This document shows, piece by piece, positions 46,548 to 56,900 of a DNA stretch of 64,000 nt. Every line of letters starts with the position of its first letter. Positions within the stretch are counted from its first letter, which is position 1. A program made the position numbers and the translations under genes. Origin of the DNA: Hydractinia symbiolongicarpus (taxonomy: Eukaryota > Cnidaria > Hydrozoa > Anthoathecata > Hydractiniidae); contig NC_079885.1 of assembly GCF_029227915.1 (NCBI RefSeq), forward strand, positions 26,661,001 through 26,725,000, written 5' to 3'. The notes beneath the pieces were generated by a model, which did no database searches, had not been told where the DNA came from, and saw nothing but the letters and a program-made list of their open reading frames with translations.

Positions 46548-49500
46548 CATGGTAAAGATGGCGCTGCGGTGTACGGACGTGTTCCGCCACCTCTTATTAC
46601 TTGTTGTTATATTTTCTGTGAAAAGGCCTACTTTTACATCAGCTGGACCTGCAATTTATGATATTATGGATACAAATACTGGTTTTACTATGGAATCGTT
46701 TGATTTCGTGCAAGACTGTTTTTACAGTGCATCTTTATGGGTTTATAAACAGAATCACATTTATAAACTTAATCTTGATCTCAGAGAAACGACTTGGTTA
46801 CTTTTAATACTTGCCGGGGGCGTTGAAATCTGTCCGGGTCCTAATTGTGGCGCTTGCTTGAATAATATAAAGCATAACAAACAAAAGGTAACATGTATTG
46901 GATGTACTCAATTTTTTCACAAAAATTGTATCAACATAAAAGATTTTATCACAACATCTCTTTGCACTCAATGCAGACTCAACCACGACGGGGGTCGAAC
47001 TGAAAATGACACTATTAACTCCTTTTCAGAAAAGCGTGGTTTCAAACTTCTTCATCTAAACGTCAATGGCTTGTTTGGAAAAATTGACCAAATCCGGGAC
47101 ATGTTATTCAGTACTAGAAAAAACATTCACATATTTGGAATAACTGAATCTCATCTAACTGAAATAATTCCGGATTCACTAGTTTCAATTGAAGGATACC
47201 GTACTGTAAGGAAAGATCGAAAAACAGGAATTGGTTGTGGTGTTATTGTTTACATTAGAGACAATCTCAAATGGCAACGTAGATTTGACTTGGAGCGTGA
47301 TATCGAATCCAGAGTTGTAGAAATCTTTGTAGAAAAGTCCAAATCTTTTATCGTTTGTGTCATGTACCGACCCCCGGATAGTTCATTACATGGTACAAAA
47401 AATTTCAAAACTTGTCTTAACGACTTTTTAACAATTAGCTCAACGGAAGATAAAGAAACTTTACTACTGGGAGATCTTAATATAGATTATAATAAACGCA
47501 ATGATCATAAACAATTAAAAGACCTATTTGTTATTGTGGGTCTCAAGCAACTCATCAAACAGTTCACTAGAGAAACGGAAAGTTCAAAAACGATAATTGA
47601 TGTAATTTTTACCTCGCATCAAAAAAATGTCAAAGAAACAATAGTTCTACCATTAGGGATCAGTGATCATGACTTAATTGGTGTAAACAGAAAAATAAAT
47701 GTCAATCGCTATGTACCTCGTAGAATTAAAATTCGAGATTATAAAAATTACAAGGCAACTCGTTTTAAGGATGATATGAAAAACTCTGATTGGGATTCTA
47801 TTATCTTTAAAGATACCATGAATGAAAGCTGGGATGCATTTAAATCAAGAATCCTCGAAATCATTAATATTCATGTTCCACTCAAAGAAATATCTATTTG
47901 AGGAAAGTTGTGTCCGTGGCTCTCTGGTGAAATTAAAACAAAAATGAGAGAAAGGGACCATTTTTTGAAAAAAGCAAGGAAATATAACAACAGTTTTGAC
48001 TGGGAAAGCTATAAAAGAATCCGTCATAAAGTCACCACTCTTATACGTCAAAGTAAAAAGAAATATCACCAAAACATTTTTACTGAAAACGTAAATGATT
48101 CTAAAACATTTTGGAATGAAATTAAAAAGGTTTACCTGGTTAAACCAAAAAAAGGTGTTAGTAATGTTATCGATGTTGATGGATGCTTAATAAGTAATAA
48201 ATCGAGGATAGCTGGTTGTTTCTGTAAATTTTTTTCAAGTATCGGTTCCAAACTTGCGAATACTATTACTGCCATTGGTGATCGGAGATGGATGTATTAT
48301 GAGTCGAGCAAGCTTTCCCTTAACAAGAATATGTCAATGTTCAAATTTAATGCAGTTACTCCTGATTTACTTAAAAAACGACTAAAGAAACTGAAAGTGT
48401 CAAAAGGTGCCGGTCCGGATGGAATACTGCCTCGTCTCATAAAGGATTGCGCCGATGAAATTGTACTTCCATTATGCTACCTAATTAACTTGAGTCTTCG
48501 GTTTCATACGTTTCCATCGGCTGAAAAAAGAACACGCGTGACTCCAGTATACAAATCGGAAGATAAATCAAAACTTGATAACTATCGACCAATTTCCGCG
48601 CTAAATGTATTCTCGAAGATTATTGAACAAATTGTACATCACCAACTGTACAATTATTTAGAAGAAAACAACCTTCTTCAATGCCAACAATTCGGATTTC
48701 GTAAACAGCGATCTACGCAACAAGCGGTGTCATTGTTTGTCGAAACTATTCGCAAAAATGCAGATAAAGGAGAATGCACTGGGGCGATTTATCTCGACTT
48801 GCGAAAAGCCTTCGACACTGTGAACCACTCGCGGCTTTTACACAAACTCCAACTTCATGGCATCCATGGTATCAAGTTGCAGTGGTTCGAAGATTATTTA
48901 TTCAATCGTACCCAATATGTCACATACGATAACATAAATTCATCACCTCAACAGATTACTTGTGGTGTACCCCAGGGTTCAACCCTGGGTCCATTACTAT
49001 TCCTTCTACTCGTTAACGACTTACACCAACTACTAAGTAAATCGAAAGTACTTTTGTATGCCGATGACACTGTTGTATATTACTCATCAAAATCGAGCAA
49101 AGAAGTTGAATCAGTTCTTAATAACAAAGTCCAACGTATTGCAGACTGGATGAATGAAATCTGTTTAAAAATAAATCTTAAAAAGGGAAAGACTGAGTTT
49201 GTTATGTATGGAGCTCATCAAAACCTACGTAAACAGGAAGCATGTACCATCAAGATAAATGCTACGTCCATTAACAAAGAAGATAATTATATCTATCTGG
49301 GGGTTAATCTGGACAACCATCTGACACTACAGGAACATCTCAACACAACGTACAAAAAGGCATCTGGAAAGCTCAAATTACTCAAAAGTATTCGATATCT
49401 TTTGACAGCTGACATAGTATAATCGGTTTATAACACTGTTATCCTGCCGAATTTACTTTATTGTTATCCAATAATGCTGTCTTTATCGTGAACCCAGGAA

Positions 49501-50140
49501 GACAAGCTACAATATTTTACACAATCGAGCGTTTAAAATTTGTGGTGGTACCCATCAATGGGATTCTATTGCAACAATCAAGAAACAAAGAGCTGCGGTT
49601 GAAGTTTTCAAAAGCATGAATGGCATCACTGAAAACCACTTCAATTTCGAGCAAATCAACCACACAATGAATACTCGAAGAAATCAATCAAACATCAAAC
49701 TTGGCCATCTTAGGACTGAATTCGCAAGAAAATCTTTTGGTCATCAAGGTGGTATGATTTTTAACGAATTACCAACTGTACTGCAGAAAGAATCATCATT
49801 GTTTTTATTTAAAAGAAGCATTAGGGTTATTAAATTTTAAATTTTACTTTTGTTTCCACACAGCGTCGCGTCTAATTACCTCTGCGCACTTAGATTTCCT
49901 TTGCATCAGTTTTGTTTTTCCTCTTCATGTCTTTTTCAGTGTGGTGTCGAATCTATCTATCCCAGCACATTCGCCTATTCTACTATCTTGTATACTTCAT
50001 TTTTTGTCTTATAGATAATACATTTTTTTTTATTATTTTTAAAATTTTTAACATTATTTATTATTGATTTTTAACATTATTACCTTATTGATACCAGGAT
50101 TGTCTTTATGAACCCTGATTAGGACACCTGTAAATAAATA

Positions 50141-50167
<27 letters not shown>
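46548..50167 (+). mobile_element. CR1/L2-type LINE, apparently full length, ~3.6 kb
   Basis: Inserted in the DIRS RT in the opposite orientation. The shared AACAT at both junctions (about 46543-46547 and 50173-50178) is consistent with a short target-site duplication. It starts with AAGATGGCG-like sequence right at the junction, which argues for a complete 5' end. It ends with a TAA microsatellite (50141-50169). It carries a single ORF (46549-49840) with a hydrophobic N-terminus, a 2A-like motif, a PHD finger, endonuclease and RT. Confidence 0.85.
46549..49840 (+). pseudogene. LINE polyprotein: 2A-like motif, PHD finger, endonuclease, RT (broken)
   Basis: Residues 1-30 start with a hydrophobic leader (RHLLLLVVIFSV). 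A 2A-like motif LLILAGGVEICPGP follows at about 85-98, with Gly and Cys at positions where the active motif has Asp and Asn. A PHD-type Cys/His zinc finger lies at about 100-142 (CGAC, CIGC, HKNC, CTQC). The APE endonuclease follows from about 165 (LNVNGL, ITESHL, YRPPDSS, GDLNIDY, SDHD), then RT (YLDLRKAFDT, GVPQGSTLGP, YADDTVVYY). Lesions: in-frame TGA 47899-47901, TAA 49420-49422, TGA 49489-49491, and a frameshift near 49515; the last part resumes to 49840. Read as one ancestral polyprotein, now inactive. Confidence 0.9.
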
Positions 50168-50176
<9 letters not shown>

Positions 50177-50810
50177 CATAGTGAAGGATCCAATCCAGCA
50201 TGTCCGCAAATGTATTAAATATAAATGGCGAAGAGCGACCTCCAAAGGGAAGAACAATATCAAAATAATACTGGCCTTTCCATTTATAACCTAAAAGATT
50301 CCAGTCCTCAGGATTAACTGGGCACAGTCTAAAAGCATGTTTTATGTCCAGCTTCGCTAAGAAGCAATGCCGACCTAAATGGATAACCATGCTGACAGCA
50401 TCATCAAAAGAAGAGTACAAAACCGAGTATTGATCCTTTGAAATTCCATCATTCACTGAACTCCCCTTTGGAGACGATAAATTTAAGACAACCCTTACAG
50501 TGCCATCCTTTTTTGGAGCAGCGCCTAGAGGGGAACAATGAAAGTTATGTAGTGGGGGATATGGAAAAGGACCAACAGTATGTCCACGGTTTAATTCCTT
50601 AAGAATAGCCTCCTCAACCTTTGCCTTGTGAGTTTCAGAAGATTTGTTATTTTTATTGCTCGAGGTAAGATAGCCACTATCGTAACCAAGGCGAAATCCA
50701 TGTTTAAAACCCGACACAATAAAGTCAACTAAGGCCCTATTGGGATAATTGGACAAAAGTCTTGCCAAAACATTGACTTTAATAGGTGTGGAAATTAAAC
50801 TCTTCACCAT
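50168..50810 (-). pseudogene. DIRS reverse transcriptase, N-terminal fragment
   Basis: Holds the fingers/palm part: KKDGTVRVVLNLSSPKGSS, KLDIKHAFRLCPV (first catalytic Asp), and LPFGGRSSPFIFN. It stops at the LINE insertion point at 50168. The frame is otherwise open and extends upstream of the ATG at 50810 to a TAG just before 50866, possibly an intron acceptor. Joined to 46547 across the insertion, the frame is continuous. Confidence 0.9.
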
Positions 50811-51294
50811 GAAAAATTTATTGCGAACCTTGTCGAGGGGCCCTGGGTGAGCAATTGATGGCTAACTGTAAACTTTTAGGTACATCTGAAGAACTTGTGC
50901 AGTGTGGGGTTTTGGGTTTTTATATACAACCATTAATAATCAAGACCTGGGTAGGGCCCAGTTCTTTTACAGGCAAGTGAGACTAGTGTCCCTGGCAACC
51001 TTTAAGATCAGGTCTATAGGTAGAAACCACCCCCACTTGCCAAGTTCTACCTGATATTTTCAATGACTAAGATAAACCTAATGCATACTAACCAAAATGA
51101 TAAAGAACTGTATTTCTGTCACCACAATTAACATGAGCAAAACTTGCAGTTTGGCTCCATCTTTTGTTTTTAACATGAAGCAATTATATTCGCGCAATTT
51201 GAGAGGAACTTGCTATCCTATTGTTTTTTTTAATGAAAGCAATTATTTTTGCAAGTTGAGCGTACGCGTACGCTTACATCTGGACTGTACTGTA

Positions 51295-54200
51295 ATTCGG
51301 AGGTGAACGCTGACAAAGCATAGATAAAACAAGTATGCAAAACTGCACTTACAGGCGGAACAGACATTTTATCCTGGATTTTATCAAAATTGTTTGTTTA
51401 TTATTTTAAGTAGGACAAGAATAACTTGCAGTATAAATTTTGAAACAGCACAGCTATAACTTGCTACATAACTTTGAAAACAATACAAGTATATATATAT
51501 GTTCTGTACAACTTTCAAAACATCCCAAAAATAATTCTTGATGTATAAAGGTTACCTCCCACTAAAAATCAAGATCTTTGAAAGTTGTCTAGAAATCTTT
51601 TTCTTTTTTTGAAAAATCTTTATCCATACTCGAGATATTTGTCTTAAAAGTAGTGCTAATTATGCGAAATTGTGACGTCACAATCACGAGTATGCATTGA
51701 GCATAATTATGGTAACTAAATAAAAAAAATATGTAAAATGCAGGCCATTTCTTGAATAAAACTATGCCAGAGCTACGAAAAGCACCTGCTAAAATAATTA
51801 CGAGTGCTAGGGTGTGCGAAAAATCGCACTCAGAAGCAAAATTTACAAGTGCGATGTTAATATTTGCAAGTGTGATTCACACTTAACTATTTTTTGTTTA
51901 CTGCAACGTTATATGTTATTTAAGCTGTATAGAAATGAATTTTGTAAAACATATTAACCACAAGTGCAAGGTTGAAACACTGTTGAACGCGATGATGTGT
52001 TGGCAGATTCGCTATATGTTTTTTGCATTAAATATATTTCTAGACATTCTTGATTTCTCTTTCCCCTTTTAGAAAGTTTTTTTAAACTTTTTTCAACATA
52101 TTTTTTCTTTGGTATTACATCACGAAAACATTCGTCCGAAAGCTGTATTAAGGTACAGGACACCTAACCTCTCTCATGTTCTGGTTATATTTAACTTGCA
52201 TGGGTGGGCACTCTTCTCGCAGTATTCTGTGACGATGAAGGTTGGACTGACTTGTGGCATGGTTCCAAATGGTCTTCCGTCTTTCGTTCGAGTCTCAGTG
52301 TAATGCACCAGCCGAGCATAAGAGTGTCGGCATGAAGGAAAGGGGCTGACTTTAATGTTCTCTATACTTTTCAAACAAATCAATCACAAAGAAATGAATG
52401 TTATGTAATCAGCATAATAGCCTTTTTCATCACTCTATAATATTTTATTTCTGGTCAACAGTTGAAGTAAGATTACGTAGATATAGGATCGCGCATATTA
52501 ATGTATGCATTTTATCCCGTTGGTACTATATAAACTTTAAATTTCACAATAAATGGCAGAAAATATAAAACTTATCAAATTACCCACACCACATTATAAC
52601 CCGCACCAACGGTGGAAGTCGTAAAAATCAACTTAAAACCCGCGGGTTATATACCGGAAAATACGGTATCAGTTTTCCCTGCTCATAAAAAATTTCTTCT
52701 AAATTCTCCCAACCAATATCCTGAAAAAAATGCTGCATATAAGACTGCAAAACTGTTACTTTTAAAAAATATATTTTTTAAAAAATAGAAGAAATAATTA
52801 AAAGTACAGTGATAAGACTATATCCTCTTAATCATCACTATGTTGCTCAGATAAAATGGATACGAAAATTATAGAGAAATGTTTAATGCTGTTTCTGAGT
52901 AAATTGATGATGAGCTCACAAAAGAGCTGGCTGCAATGATATCAGTGATATGAGTAACAGGTTTTGCTTATTGTTATATGGTTGTTTTGAAACTTTCAAT
53001 GAAACTCCATCTTAGGCAACTAAGGGAAATTTAATTTTAAATTTGCATCATGTTTAACTGATAGCTCAGTGATTGACTAAATCCAACAGTTGCTACTTAA
53101 ATGGTTGTTTTATGGTTGTTTTCTTATGGTTGTTTTGTTGCTTTTAATCCCACTTGGTCCAATTTTTTACTTTTAAAGAAATTCTGTTTTTTTCTAACAG
53201 GCTGGATTATCTGAAACTTCATGTAATGTCACTGAGATTACAGGTAAACTTGTTTGTCTGTCTTTTTATGTAAAACCTTTTGTGAAACCTTGCTTAATAA
53301 TGTTAATTTTAGTTGCAATTCGACCATCATTTTAATGTGTGCAGAGCCCAAATGATAACAAATCAAATTAAAACGTTTTATTGTAATTCAAATAAACTAT
53401 TGCAAAGTTTTTTCTTGACAATAACCCAAAGTAAAGAGAAATTCCAATTAGAATTGCACTAAGTATATATGCCAGATTTCAAGTACATTTTTCTCATCAG
53501 CGTTGCAAGCTCTACGCATCACAAGCAACGAATAAACAAATTTCCCAAATTTTTTTTTGTATATACACTGCTGACTTCAGCAAATCACCTAAAACAACCT
53601 ATTTTTCTATTATTTTTCTGCCTAAAGTGGATTTTTCCACGCGCCTTATTGACTAGTATCTGCATTATTCGACAAGAGAAATCTCTAGATAAAATTAATT
53701 TATTTGTTTCATTTGTGAATAAAATTAAATTATACAAAGATTAAAAATGGCTGTATTTCTTTATAAAGTTCATATAAATCTCAAGAATAATTTGTTCTGA
53801 AATCACCAAAGCATGGCCATACATCACCCTAATTTGTTCTGACATGACATCTCTGTATGAAGCTTAAACAGCAGTATATTTCGTTTTACAATTATAAAAG
53901 AATAGTTGCATAATGTTTTGAAGAGCTAATTCAATTACTTTAGTTCTAGAACCAATTCCATGATTTTGTTTAAAGTTTTTGGTAGCCAGAAGTCGTTTAT
54001 TACCATACTTGCCACTGTTTACATCATTTGCATCAAAAAAGACCAAAAATTGCCCTAAAATATGTTTTTCTTCTTCTTCTTTTTCGATTCTTGGGTAAAA
54101 TTTGAAAAAAACTGTAAATCAACTTAATTATGTGTCAAACTTAGCAGAACGACCCCCTTTTATAAATAAAGTTCTGTTGTTATTTTCAAGCTCTAAGGAT

Positions 54201-54624
54201 AATGCTAGCGAAAGTTTTTTAATTTTCCTGATTATAAGGATTTTACAGAAATTTAAGACATAGCTTCAAATATTGGCAAATATCTAAAATTCTGAGAGGT
54301 ATGCAACCTAAAAAATTGGCATACAGGTGTCTAGTAAAGCAATACAAAAACTATCATAGCCATGCAGCATATCAAAAAAGGTTATTAAAAGAACTTGGAT
54401 GTTTTAAGGTTAAACATTGTTGTACTCAGTGCACTGTAAAATTGAAAAGCAAAAATTGCACTCTTTTCTTGGTAGAAAAGAAATATAGCATTATATTTTT
54501 GTAAAATTAACTAATTAAAATGTAAGAAAAACTTGATAAAATAAGATATAATTAGATGGCACTTCGTTTTATTTTTAGACATTTTTCATTTTTCTGTATC
54601 AACATATTGATCAATATATTTTAG
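51295..54624. other. Gene-poor stretch with repeat relics
   Basis: 51425-51540 is related to 23975-24125 (AACTTGC(T/A)GTATAAATTTTG units). 52585-52672 ends in CGGTTATATA-like and GGAAAATACGGTA sequence, resembling an end of a non-autonomous DNA element, without a partner. Overlapping minus-strand frames at 51954-52383 are more GC-rich than their surroundings but match no family I know. A 43-bp AG/GT-bounded segment at 53203-53245 could be a tiny exon. LYRM7 exon 1 should lie here but was not found. Confidence 0.5.
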
Positions 54625-54966
54625 GTACTGCAATGCTACAAACAGTTGATGCAAACAACTTTGAAACTATTCTCTGGTGATGTTATTGCACTTGAAAAAT
54701 CAAAGGAAAAAATCAAAGAGGCTTTTTTGGCCCAGCGTATGTTAACTGCACAGGAGGACATTTTAGAACAGATAAAAATAGCCAAGGAAACTGATGAATT
54801 TTTAAGACAGGGTGTACTGCAAGGTGTTAGACAAGAAAGTTCAAATGTTTACAAAGTTAAAATAACAGAAGAAACAAAGTTGCATGATAACGTACCCTTA
54901 AAAGAGACAAACCAAATAAATTTAAATAATTTTAAAGTTCCTGAAAAATATAAGAATAAAAGTTGA
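54625..54966 (+). CDS. LYRM7: Complex III assembly factor LYRM7/MZM1, last exon
   Basis: The exon starts after TTTTAG at 54624 (VLQCYKQLMQ...) and runs 113 codons to TGA. Residue spacing matches the LYRM7 pattern throughout: the VLQ-x-x-K helix holding the degenerate LYR motif, ALEKSKEKIKEAF, then the ...FLRQGVLQG core, then the C-terminal DNVPL motif. In the family it is a small mitochondrial matrix chaperone that holds the Rieske iron-sulphur protein before insertion into respiratory complex III. In vertebrates the first exon encodes only a few residues before VLQ. A matching tiny exon with ATG is expected upstream but I could not place it, so the 5' end is open. The neighbouring MRPS17 is also mitochondrial, probably by coincidence. 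Confidence 0.8.
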   Translation, partial: VLQCYKQLMQTTLKLFSGDVIALEKSKEKIKEAFLAQRMLTAQEDILEQIKIAKETDEFLRQGVLQGVRQESSNVYKVKITEETKLHDNVPLKETNQINLNNFKVPEKYKNKS

Positions 54967-55660
54967 TGTCTTTGCAGCATGTTTTTTATTTTTTTTTATG
55001 TATAGTAGATTTTTTTTTTGAAGAAAATCTTAGCACAATAGAAATAGTTGCTCCAAAGCTATACTTGTAAAGTTAGCCAATAATGCAGCGCAATTGGGAC
55101 ATAAATTATGCTTTTTGCTATACAAGAAACCAAAAGAAATGTAGCACCATATAACAGGCTACTTGTTTGTCTTGTATTTGCTAATTGCCCTGTTTTTTCT
55201 TTATGTTAAAGAATTGCTTGGTTATCACTTCTTTTTGTATTCTAACATTAAGTATCAGATGAAACTTACTATATTTCCCACTTTCAAGGACGTAGCAGAC
55301 TTGTGTTGATCATGGTTAATATGAAAGAGAACTGTGTGGATGTTGTTTTTTAGTCAATCTAAGGGGTTAAAATCTTATTTTTCTTATTATTTTTCTTTAC
55401 GTGTTAACCCCAACCATGGCAAGGCCCTAAGAAGTAAACGAAAATTTGTCAATTATGTTTCTCAAATCATTTCTCTGTGACTTTAAAGAGACTTCACTGT
55501 GGGCTTATACGTGAATATTATTTTAAATGTGTACCGTCATTGAATTCTTTTTTATTAGGCATGTAAAATTGGTCCTTATCTTGAAATTGGTTAGTTAGAG
55601 ATACCACCGTCTCATTATGTCTGTTAATAACTTGTGATTATTATTTTATGTATGTTTATT
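54967..55660. other. Intergenic, nothing seen
   Basis: AT-rich stretch between LYRM7 and the RTE fragment. No exon-like segment and no repeat family shared with the rest of the window was noticed. Confidence 0.55.
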
Positions 55661-55662
55661 GT

Positions 55663-56220
55663 ATCATCATCATCATCATTCTCGGCTTAACGTCCGTTCT
55701 CCATGCTAGCATGGGTTGGACGGGGTATATTAATGAGCCTATTCCAATCTGATCTAGACTGTGTTAGATCTAAACTCAACTTCCTCTGTATCAAGTCTGT
55801 CCTTATAACCTCCTGCCAAGTCTTTCTCGGTCTGCCTCTGGGCTTTGCCCCAGGAACTATCAAAACTCTACACTTTCTTACCCAATTATCCCCCTCCATT
55901 CTTTCCAAGTGCCCCAGCCAATTTAATCTTCTTATCTGGATAACATCTTTAATTTTACGGATACTTAGCCTGCTTCTTAGCTCATCTGATCTCTTTCTGT
56001 CTCTCAGACTGGCGTTACACATCCGCCTAATTCTCATATCATTCCTTTCTAAATGGTCAAGATCTTCCTGCTTCACTGCCCATGTCTCACTACCGAACAA
56101 CATAACACTTCTTACACAGGCCTCATACAACCTACCTTTTAACTCAATTGACAAGTCTCTGCTAGTCAACAAAAGAAGTAACTCTATAAACTTTTTCCAA
56201 GCAGAACCTATCCTATAAAC
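55663..56220 (-). mobile_element. RTE-type LINE 3' fragment with ORF remnant
   Basis: The minus-strand frame 56172-55687 encodes the C-terminal end of an RTE/endonuclease-RT protein: GSETWAVKQEDLDHLERND, then RIRRM, then RRLNWLGHLERM, then GRPRKTWQEVI and DL. This is the conserved tail region after the RT of such LINEs; the RT itself is absent, so the copy is 5'-truncated near 56220. The 3' end is a small stem (CCATGCTAGCATGG) and an (ATG)n repeat at 55663-55680. The same tail is found as a 56-bp insertion at 30888. It ends only about 60 bp before the MRPS17 start codon. Confidence 0.85.
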
Positions 56221-56279
56221 CTATACATTTAATTATATTCCAGAGCTTTTAAAAAACTGTAACGAAAAGTATAAACAAC

Positions 56280-56900
56280 ATGGCACAATTTCTTGGTCAG
56301 GTCATTGGTACAAAAATGAATAAAACAGTGAAAGTTTGTGTCACCAGCTTAAGGCTTCATCCAGAGATATTGAAGGTAAGTGCAGTTTTGAATCTTTTTT
56401 TGATTTAGTATGATCAAGAAGTTATATTTTATATGAGTTGAAGAGATCATGTTTTTGATTTTATGTGTAAATTGATATTTAATGTTTGGTATTCCTTTGG
56501 ATTTATTTTGTTTTAATTTTAATTTTAATTTCAAGGAAAATTCAAGAAAGCTGTACTGCACATAATTTATGGTCTTTTTAAATTTCATTTTGTCAGCTCT
56601 TCAATATATTACTGTTACCATCACATTAGATCTAATACACATGAATCTTTCACAGCAAATTGTACTTCATGTATTTTTCATCTTCTTTAGTATTGGAATC
56701 ACAAGAAAGTCTATTTTGCACATGATGAAAACAATGACTGCAGAGAAGGTGACTACGTACTCATTAAAGAAGGTCGTAAATTAACCAAAAAAAAGTGGTT
56801 TACAGTAATAGATATTGTGGAAAAAGCACCACGAATTTCTGACAGAACAACGCAAGAAGTATCAAGTTGTAGAAACAGCAGTTGTGGTGGAACTACGTAG
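56280..56900 (+). CDS. MRPS17: Mitochondrial small-subunit ribosomal protein uS17m
   Basis: Two exons give 101 aa. Exon 1 is 56280-56375 (MAQFLGQVIGTKMNKTVKVC, then VTSLRLHPEILK), ending at AAG|GTAAGT. Exon 2 is 56691-56900 (YWNHKKVYFAHDENNDCREG, then DYVLIKEGRKLTKKKWFTV) to TAG. The G-V/K-V-x-G-T-K-M-x-K-T-x-K-V block and the YF-x-H-K-K-x-Y-x-A-H-D block are the S17 OB-fold signature. The phases join exactly (phase 0). The protein binds 12S rRNA in the small mitoribosomal subunit. There is no long presequence; the N-terminus is as short as in relatives. It is slightly shorter than vertebrate copies, ending in a low-complexity Ser/Cys tail. An RTE fragment lies immediately upstream, leaving little room for a promoter of its own. 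Confidence 0.92.

Larger units (their letters stand above)
44652..50810 (-). mobile_element. DIRS-like tyrosine-recombinase retroelement, split by a LINE
   Basis: On the minus strand, 5' to 3': RT N-terminal part (50810 to ~50170), LINE insertion (46548-50167), RT C-terminal part with YLDD (46547 to ~46244), RNase H (46243-45602), and tyrosine recombinase (45605-44652). This RT-RH-YR order with overlapping RH and YR frames is that of DIRS/Ngaro/PAT-type elements, which integrate by a recombinase rather than an integrase. Just upstream of the RT the frame has a TAG followed at once by an open frame from 50866, compatible with an intron acceptor. Terminal repeats were not located, so the coordinates cover the coding part only. 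Confidence 0.85.
43207..51292. mobile_element. TA-flanked large element beta, 8086 bp, host to a DIRS-like element
   Basis: The left end, TA|CAGTACAGTCCAGATGTA (TA 43205-43206), and its inverse at the right (TA 51293-51294) share about 33 bp with one mismatch, including TACGCGTACGCT. Inside the left end come ~340 bp of family sequence, the 54-bp minisatellite (43548-43840) and the CCTGAGCGTCAGG cluster (43870-44335). The block 44352-44372 (CAACAAATTACTTGC) also occurs at the end of each 1.6-kb unit of element gamma. The rest is a DIRS-like retroelement plus ~470 bp leading to the right end. No transposase is visible. Confidence 0.7.

Noticed and set aside
51954-52383. Overlapping minus-strand frames (VSPTFIVTEYC; DECFRDVIPKKKYVEKSL) as a two-exon gene
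   Set aside because: GC content is suggestive, but I could not find a donor and acceptor that join them in phase, and no family is recognised.
53203-53245. 43-bp segment between TCTAACAG and GTAAAC reading AGLSETSCNVTEIT
   Set aside because: Good splice-like borders, but no neighbouring exon with matching phase; the preceding IDDELTKELAAMIS frame at ~52905 has a stop just upstream.
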